A stretch of DNA of 10,065 nucleotides. Origin: an uncultured Planctomycetaceae bacterium (lineage in GTDB: Bacteria > Planctomycetota > Planctomycetia > Pirellulales > Pirellulaceae). Below are positions 5,488 to 10,065 of the stretch, piece by piece; the first letter of the stretch is position 1, and the number at the start of each line of letters is the position of its first letter. The position numbers and the translations under genes were made by a program. The notes under the pieces were generated by a model. The model did no database searches. It worked only from the letters and a program-made list of their open reading frames with translations, and was not told the origin of the DNA. The stretch is taken from NCBI GenBank assembly GCA_937967665.1, contig CALBSZ010000159.1, forward strand, positions 1-10,065. Reading direction: 5' to 3'.

Positions 5488-6867
5488 ATGATCATGACTG
5501 ACAAACAAGACTCCACGCGCCGCGATTTTCTGAAGACCACGGGAACGCTGGCCGCCGCCTCGGCGCTGGTGGCTGGATCGACGGGGCACGTTCACGCGGC
5601 AGGGGACGATACCATCCAGGTCGCCCTGGTCGGTTGCGGCGGTCGCGGCACAGGTGCTGCGGCCAACGCACTGTCCGTCAAAAACGGTCCGATCAAGCTG
5701 GTTGCCATGGCGGATGCCTTCGAGGACCGGTTGAAGGTCAGCCACAAGAGCCTGTCGACCAGCTTTGGAGACAAAGTGGTGGATGTTCCCGAGGAGCGCC
5801 GTTTCGTCGGCTTCGATGCCTACCGGCAGGCCATTGACTGCCTCAAACCCGGAGATGTGGTGATCTTCGCCACGCCGCCCGCGTTTCGCTGGCTGCACTT
5901 TACCTACGCGATCGAAAAAGGGGTCAACGTCTTCATGGAGAAACCGGTCACCGTCGACGGACCAACCAGCTTGCGGATGCTGGAACTTGCCAAGCAATCG
6001 CAGGCCAAGAACTTGAAGGTCGGTGTGGGCCTGATGTGCCGTCACTGCCGGGCCCGCGGTGCCCTGGCGGACAAGATTCAAAACGGCGAACTGGGGGACG
6101 TCTTGACGCTCCGCGCTTACCGGATGGCCGGCCCCACCGGTTCGGCGGCGACGGGTCGAGCGCCGGCGGGGAGGAACCAACTGGAATGGCAGATTCGCCG
6201 CTTCCACGCCTTCCTGTGGGCCAGTGGCGGCGCGGTGAGCGATTTTCTGATTCACAATATCGACGAAGGATGCTGGGCCAAAGGCGACTGGCCCGTCCAG
6301 GCCATCGCGTCGGGAGGCCGGCACTATCGCGGCGACAACGTCGATCAGAACTTCGACACCTATTCGATCGAATACACCTTCGGCGACGGCACCAAAATGT
6401 TGGTGAATGGCCGCACGATTCCCGGTTGCAAGAACGACTTCGCGACCTACGTGCACGGTACCAAGGGCTCGGCGATCTTTTCGACCGCCGGGCATGTCCC
6501 CGCCCGCAGCCGCATCTTTAAAGGGCAGAACTTCACCAAGGACGATCAGGTGTGGGCCTATCCCGAATCCGAACCCAATCCCTACCAGATGGAATGGGTT
6601 GATCTGATCCAGGCCATCCGTAACGACGAGAGTTACAACGAAGTGGAACGGGGCGTGAAGTCCAGCGTGGTGACCTCGATGGGACGCATGGCGGCGCACA
6701 CCGGGCAGTTGATTACCTACGACGACATGCTCACCTGCGAACATGAATTCGCGCCCGGTCTGGCGGAACTCAGCTTCGACGGACCCGCTCCGGTCGTCGC
6801 CGACGCCAATGGCAAGTACCCGGTCCCGATGCCGGGCCTGGTGGTCGATCGGGAATATGAAGGATAG
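5488..6867 (+). CDS. Tat-exported Gfo/Idh/MocA-family oxidoreductase
   Basis: NAD(P)-dependent dehydrogenase of the glucose-fructose oxidoreductase/inositol dehydrogenase family (459 residues), probably acting on a sugar or polyol outside the cytoplasm with a carried or bound cofactor. The twin-arginine signal TRRDFLK is at 10-16, followed by an Ala-rich core and a likely HVHA cleavage near 37. The Rossmann motif is VALVGCGGRGTG (45-56) and an ATPP stretch follows at 128-131. The catalytic EKP is at 151-153, and the second conserved pair is Asp252/His256 in SDFLIHNID. A CxxC (C184, C187 in LMCRHC) follows the Rossmann fold. The C-terminal alpha/beta domain has NPYQMEWVDLIQAI (364-377), typical of the planctomycete branch. 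Start 5488 or 5494, see the double Shine-Dalgarno site. It forms an operon-like pair with the SUMF1-like gene (42-base gap). The exact substrate is unknown. Confidence 0.94.
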   Translation: MIMTDKQDSTRRDFLKTTGTLAAASALVAGSTGHVHAAGDDTIQVALVGCGGRGTGAAANALSVKNGPIKLVAMADAFEDRLKVSHKSLSTSFGDKVVDVPEERRFVGFDAYRQAIDCLKPGDVVIFATPPAFRWLHFTYAIEKGVNVFMEKPVTVDGPTSLRMLELAKQSQAKNLKVGVGLMCRHCRARGALADKIQNGELGDVLTLRAYRMAGPTGSAATGRAPAGRNQLEWQIRRFHAFLWASGGAVSDFLIHNIDEGCWAKGDWPVQAIASGGRHYRGDNVDQNFDTYSIEYTFGDGTKMLVNGRTIPGCKNDFATYVHGTKGSAIFSTAGHVPARSRIFKGQNFTKDDQVWAYPESEPNPYQMEWVDLIQAIRNDESYNEVERGVKSSVVTSMGRMAAHTGQLITYDDMLTCEHEFAPGLAELSFDGPAPVVADANGKYPVPMPGLVVDREYEG

Positions 6868-6900
6868 TCGCGCGGGCGAACAAGCCCTTCAGCAACGATG

Positions 6901-6981
6901 TTCACCGTCGCTGCGGGCAGGCCCCACCAAGCCTGCTCGCAGTGAACCTGGCGGACGCCTCCCGCCTGAGATGCGGTCTCA
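6901..6981. repeat. cluster of three consecutive hairpins between the Gfo gene and the RND transporter
   Basis: The 201-base gap 6868-7068 holds three adjacent stem-loops. The first has CTGCGGGCAGGC (6911-6922) and GCCTGCTCGCAG (6931-6942): 12 pairs with one G-T, loop of 8. TTCA/TGAA (6901-6904 with 6943-6946) can extend it past a bulge. The second has GGCGG (6950-6954) and CCGCC (6962-6966). The third has TGAGA (6967-6971) and TCTCA (6977-6981). No T-run follows any of them. It could be a terminator for the SUMF1-Gfo unit, a REP-like dispersed repeat, or a leader structure for the transporter; the sequence alone does not decide. Confidence 0.55.
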
Positions 6982-7068
6982 TCCAAGCAGCGCCTGGAAC
7001 CGTGTTTCAACAACTGATTCTGACGACCCCGCAATAATACGGTCCTTCCACCGAGACAATCTTTTTCC

Positions 7069-9321
7069 GTGCCTGCCGACAAACTAGTATCCCTGTTCTT
7101 TCGGTCTCGAGGCATGGTGGCGTGGGCCATTGTCGTACTGTCCGCCGTGGCCATCTGGGGCGTCAGCCGGCTGACGTTCAACGACAACCTGGCCGACTTC
7201 TTTAGGGCGGACAACACCGATTATTGGAATCTGGTACGTCTGTTCGACGACTTCGGCGCCGACGATACCAGCTGCGTCATCGTCCTGACCGCCGACGACT
7301 GGTTTCATCCCGAGGCCACGCGGGTTCTCGAAACACTGACGGAAAACGTGCTGAACGTGAAGGGCGTGGAGCGCGTGCAGTCGCTGTTAACGGTAAATCG
7401 CCTGGCAACTGGTGGGTTCCTGGGCCGAGCGCCACGCCCCTTGGTGCCGCACCAGGACGCGCGTCCGGAAACTTTCGCGGAAGCGCGCAAGCTGGCACAG
7501 CAGCATCCGCTCGTGCGCGGCCATTTGCTCTCCGCGGATGGCCAGACCACCATTGTGCTCATTGATGTCGCGGGTCGCGATATCCCGGTGGGAAAAATGA
7601 GACCCCTGGTTGAAGCCATCCAACGCGCTCTGGATCAGGCCGTCGAGGGTTCGCGGATTCAAGCGATGCTCACCGGCATCCCGCCGCTGCGAGTGGAAAT
7701 CTACCATGTTGTACGCCGCGATCAGGCCGTCTTTACCGCCGTCGGATCGGTCGTCGCCGTAATCATTTCAATCCTCCTGTTTCGACGATTCACGGCGGTG
7801 GCCATCGTTTGCGCCGGCCCCGCGCTAGGCACGCTCTGGACCATCGGCGCGCTGGGAATCGTCGGCGAACCGATCAACACGTTCAACTCCATCCTGCCGG
7901 CGCTGGTGCTGGTCGTCGGTTTCACCGATTCGGTACACATCATGGTCGACATTCGGCGGCAGTTGAACCAGGGGCAAACGCCCTTGTTGGCCGCGCGGAC
8001 AGCCCAGCACCATTTGTGGTTGCCCTGCGCGTTAACTTCGCTGACGACCGCGGTCGGCTTTGGTTCACTGCTGGTCGCCAAGATTGACGTCATTCAGCAC
8101 TTCGGAGCCGCCTGCGCGGCCGGCGCCGTCATCAACTTTTTCGCGGTGGTTTCCATTCTACCGCGAATGGCCAGCCACAGGCTGGGCAATCATCTGGCCG
8201 GCGGTCGCAGCCGCGTGATGGAGTCCCACAGTTACATGTTCCTGTACCGCATCGTGCAGCGGGTGACACGGCACGCGCGGATCGTCACGACCGCCGGCAT
8301 TCTGCTCACGGCAGGCCTGCTGGCCGCAGCATTCACGCTGGAACCGGACAATCGTATCGCCGAAAGCATTCCGGCGGACAGTGCGTCGTATCAAGCCCTG
8401 CAGCAGTGCGAAGAATCGTTTGGCGGCGGTCTCTATTCCTACGTGGTCGTGCAGTGGCCGGAAGGCAAGGAGTTGGAATCGCGCGAGGTGCTGGAAGCAA
8501 TTTACGACGTGCACCAGGTCCTGGATCAGCAGCCTGAACTGGGCACCGCCTTCTCTGTCTTAAACGTGATCGCCTCCTTGCCCGGAGGCAGGAACCTGGA
8601 ACGCGGCGTCCAATACCTGGACCGCGTCCCCGACGACGTGCTCGTGCCGCTGGTCCGGACCGATATTCACAAGGCTGTGGTGAGTATCCAAACACCTGAC
8701 ACGGGCACGCGAAAGATGCGGCCCGTGTTCGACCGAGTCGAAGCAGAACTGAACCAGCTGATCGCAAACCGCTATCCCGAGTTCCAGGTGACGCTCACGG
8801 GTTCATGCGTACTGGCGTCGCGCAACATTCATTTGATCATTACGGACCTGTGCAAAAGCTTGTCCCTGGCGGCCATTATTATCTTTGGAGTGATGTCAGT
8901 CGTGTTCCGTTCCGTGCGTCGAGGACTCATCAGCGTCCTGCCGAATGTATTCCCGCTGGCCGCTGCGGCGGCGATGCTGGTCGTGGCGCGCAACGGAGCT
9001 TTGGAGATATCGAGTGTGATTGTGTTCAGCGTCTGCCTGGGAATTGCGGTTGACGATACCATACACTTCATCAGCCGCTTCGACAGGGAGCGCAAGGAAG
9101 GCAAGGCTGTCCGTGCGGCCGTCGAGGAAAGTGTTTCCAAGGTAGGCGCCGCGCTGCTCGTAACCACGCTCACGCTGCTCGGCGGTTTCGGCGCCGCGAT
9201 CTTCAGCCAGCTTCCCGCGCTCCGCGTGTTCGGATTGCTCTCCTGTGTCGCACTCGTCGCGGCGCTCGCGGCCGATGTATTGGTATTACCGGCACTGCTG
9301 GTCTGGTGCGAGAAAGAATAG
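7069..9321 (+). CDS. RND/MMPL-superfamily transporter (HAE3-like), 12 TM
   Basis: Inner-membrane, proton-driven transporter of the RND superfamily (750 residues from GTG 7069), likely exporting or trafficking hydrophobic or lipid-like molecules. It has two homologous halves. The first has TM1 at 17-33, an extracytoplasmic domain (35-215) and TM segments near 219-238, 242-262, 273-293, 319-336 and 345-365. The second has TM7 at 406-424, a periplasmic domain (425-595) and TMs near 598-614, 621-640, 647-666, 692-712 and 718-745. The paired TM4/TM10 motifs are VGFTDSVH (283-290) and GIAVDDTIHF (658-667), with acidic residues D287 and D662/D663 suited to proton relay. Start GTG 7069 lacks a strong Shine-Dalgarno; ATG 7114 would start right at TM1 and seems too short. 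No membrane-fusion protein or outer-membrane partner is next to it. It converges with the following gene, 12 bases apart. Confidence 0.93.
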   Translation: MPADKLVSLFFRSRGMVAWAIVVLSAVAIWGVSRLTFNDNLADFFRADNTDYWNLVRLFDDFGADDTSCVIVLTADDWFHPEATRVLETLTENVLNVKGVERVQSLLTVNRLATGGFLGRAPRPLVPHQDARPETFAEARKLAQQHPLVRGHLLSADGQTTIVLIDVAGRDIPVGKMRPLVEAIQRALDQAVEGSRIQAMLTGIPPLRVEIYHVVRRDQAVFTAVGSVVAVIISILLFRRFTAVAIVCAGPALGTLWTIGALGIVGEPINTFNSILPALVLVVGFTDSVHIMVDIRRQLNQGQTPLLAARTAQHHLWLPCALTSLTTAVGFGSLLVAKIDVIQHFGAACAAGAVINFFAVVSILPRMASHRLGNHLAGGRSRVMESHSYMFLYRIVQRVTRHARIVTTAGILLTAGLLAAAFTLEPDNRIAESIPADSASYQALQQCEESFGGGLYSYVVVQWPEGKELESREVLEAIYDVHQVLDQQPELGTAFSVLNVIASLPGGRNLERGVQYLDRVPDDVLVPLVRTDIHKAVVSIQTPDTGTRKMRPVFDRVEAELNQLIANRYPEFQVTLTGSCVLASRNIHLIITDLCKSLSLAAIIIFGVMSVVFRSVRRGLISVLPNVFPLAAAAAMLVVARNGALEISSVIVFSVCLGIAVDDTIHFISRFDRERKEGKAVRAAVEESVSKVGAALLVTTLTLLGGFGAAIFSQLPALRVFGLLSCVALVAALAADVLVLPALLVWCEKE

Positions 9322-9333
9322 CCTTGATCCGCG

Positions 9334-9822
9334 CTACAGAGACCGCACCACGGCAGCTACCCGCGGTTGCGGTTCGCCGATCCGCTCTTGCGAACTGCTG
9401 GGGGCGTGCGGCTCTTTCGGCTGACACAAGCGTTCGCAGCGCGATCGCTTGTGCTGGCGAACCAGAAAAGCCTTGTCACGCTGTAGCCGGCGGAGGTGTT
9501 CTTGGGCGGCAACCAAGTCGAACGCAAGGAACTCCCGCGTGAACGAAAACGCGGTCGTGTACCGATTCTGCGAGTAGTAGGCCACCTGCCGCTGCAGGGT
9601 CGCCAGTTCGGCCCGCGCCAGGCGAATGTCCGAATCGTAGCGCAACAACTGCTCGCGATACGCGCGAACCTCGCCAGGACTCGCTGGAGTGAAACTCGCC
9701 GTCCGGTCGCAATGACACCAGTCGGACAGCGAAATCGTACCGATCACCGTCATCTCAGCCGCGTGAACTGAGGAACAAACCAAAAGGGGAAGAACACAGA
9801 ACAGGAATCGTGAAAGATGCAT
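9334..9822 (-). CDS. small secreted coiled-coil protein, unknown function
   Basis: I do not recognise this family. From ATG 9822 the product has 162 residues. Residues 1-22 form a clear Sec signal peptide (hydrophobic FLFCVLPLLVCSSV, cleavage near VHA/HAA). The mature N-terminus carries a CxC (C36, C38 in WCHCD). A helix-rich middle (about 50-125) with leucine spacing (LLRYDSDIRLARAELATLQRQ, in pieces) suggests a coiled coil. A second cysteine pair follows (C129, C133) and then a Pro/Ser/Arg-rich tail. The frame also opens at TTG 9828, but GAGG at 9829-9832 is exactly six bases before ATG 9822, which settles the start. Signal peptide, good ribosome-binding site and full open frame argue that it is real, although it is short and its tail overlaps a plus-strand hairpin. 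The cysteine pairs could form disulfides or bind metal. Confidence 0.72.
   Translation of the reverse strand: MHLSRFLFCVLPLLVCSSVHAAEMTVIGTISLSDWCHCDRTASFTPASPGEVRAYREQLLRYDSDIRLARAELATLQRQVAYYSQNRYTTAFSFTREFLAFDLVAAQEHLRRLQRDKAFLVRQHKRSRCERLCQPKEPHAPSSSQERIGEPQPRVAAVVRSL
9342..9373 (+). terminator. imperfect hairpin after the RND transporter stop
   Basis: ACCGCACCACGG (9342-9353) and CCGCGGTTGCGGT (9361-9373) can pair with one mismatch and one bulged T around a 7-base loop, 20 bases after the transporter stop. It lies inside the 3' end of the minus-strand gene. No T-run follows, so a role in ending the convergent transcripts is only possible. Confidence 0.25.
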
Positions 9823-9828
9823 CGTCAA

Positions 9829-9832
9829 CCTC
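9829..9832 (-). promoter_or_regulatory. Shine-Dalgarno GAGG deciding the start of the secreted protein
   Basis: On the minus strand GAGG is followed by six bases (TTGACG) and then ATG 9822. The alternative TTG 9828 would have no spacing at all, so ATG 9822 is preferred. Confidence 0.65.
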
Positions 9833-10065
9833 GCGAATGCCAGGAGGGAAGGGTATAAGCTTCACTCTAATCACGATCCGGCGAGTGCTCAACAAGATCT
9901 GGCGTAGATGTCGCAATTTATGCGTTGGCGGCATTCTTACGAGTGTACCGAAGAGTAGCGATGATTCAAAATGACAGCGCGGGTCCACCGCGCACAGGGC
10001 ACACGATCGGCCTGAGCGAACCGCGAGAAATGCGGATTATAGCGATCGCGCCCATAGAAGAGCAG
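9833..10065. other. right-end non-coding stretch, upstream region of the secreted-protein gene
   Basis: No convincing gene is seen. A minus-strand frame (up to 9988) overlaps the secreted gene's start and has no domain-like features. Promoter-like pieces on the minus strand are TTGAAT (9969-9964) with TACACT (9947-9942), 16 bases apart and each 4 of 6, about 120 bases before ATG 9822. TATAAT at 10041-10036 has no -35. The start or end of another gene may lie beyond the window. Confidence 0.4.

Noticed and set aside
5203..6744. 513-residue minus-strand frame antisense to the Gfo and SUMF1-like genes
   Set aside because: Striking in length but fully opposite two well-supported genes; composition is typical of a mirrored codon-bias frame and no domain appears.
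6717..7217. 166-residue minus-strand frame across the hairpin region
   Set aside because: It overlaps the ends of two real genes, is Ser/Arg-rich without domains, and the gap is better explained by hairpins.
9755..9988. 77-residue minus-strand frame before the secreted gene
   Set aside because: It overlaps the secreted gene's signal peptide region in another frame and shows no conserved features.

Overview
The window looks like a chromosomal segment of a GC-rich planctomycete, most likely of the Pirellulales/Planctomycetales type. This is inferred from gene content, not from a marker gene. The clues are a secreted PQQ-like beta-propeller protein, a secreted SUMF1-domain protein and a Tat-exported Gfo/Idh/MocA oxidoreductase side by side, together with a nucleotidyltransferase of a kind also found in plants and weak or missing Shine-Dalgarno sites before several genes. 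I see no rRNA, tRNA, CRISPR array, transposase, integrase or phage gene.

Left part (1-1853): two minus-strand genes, a ROK-family sugar kinase cut by the left edge and a NadD-like nucleotidyltransferase. Each has its own candidate promoter. The nucleotidyltransferase is divergent from a plus-strand EamA-type transporter (1854-2939), across a 153-base intergenic region with a -10-like box in each direction.

Middle (3036-6867): three plus-strand genes for exported proteins. They are a PQQ-like beta-propeller protein (Sec signal), a SUMF1/formylglycine-generating-enzyme-like protein (Sec signal, catalytic cysteines absent) and a Tat-exported Gfo/Idh/MocA dehydrogenase. The SUMF1 and Gfo genes are 42 bases apart and probably cotranscribed from a promoter at about 4350-4377. 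The propeller gene is separated from them by an inverted repeat and that promoter. Exported carbohydrate or sulfated-glycan oxidation is a possible shared theme, but nothing in the sequence proves it.

Right part (6868-10065): a hairpin-rich intergenic block, then a 750-residue RND/MMPL-superfamily transporter with an internal duplication. It converges, with a 12-base gap, on a minus-strand gene for a small secreted coiled-coil protein of unknown function. The last ~240 bases hold no gene I can support.

Overall this is a fairly ordinary housekeeping and accessory stretch. No clear new multi-gene system stands out. The most useful leads are enzymes missing canonical metal or catalytic residues, the stand-alone nucleotidyltransferase, the triple-hairpin intergenic element, and the unknown secreted CxC/CxxxC protein.
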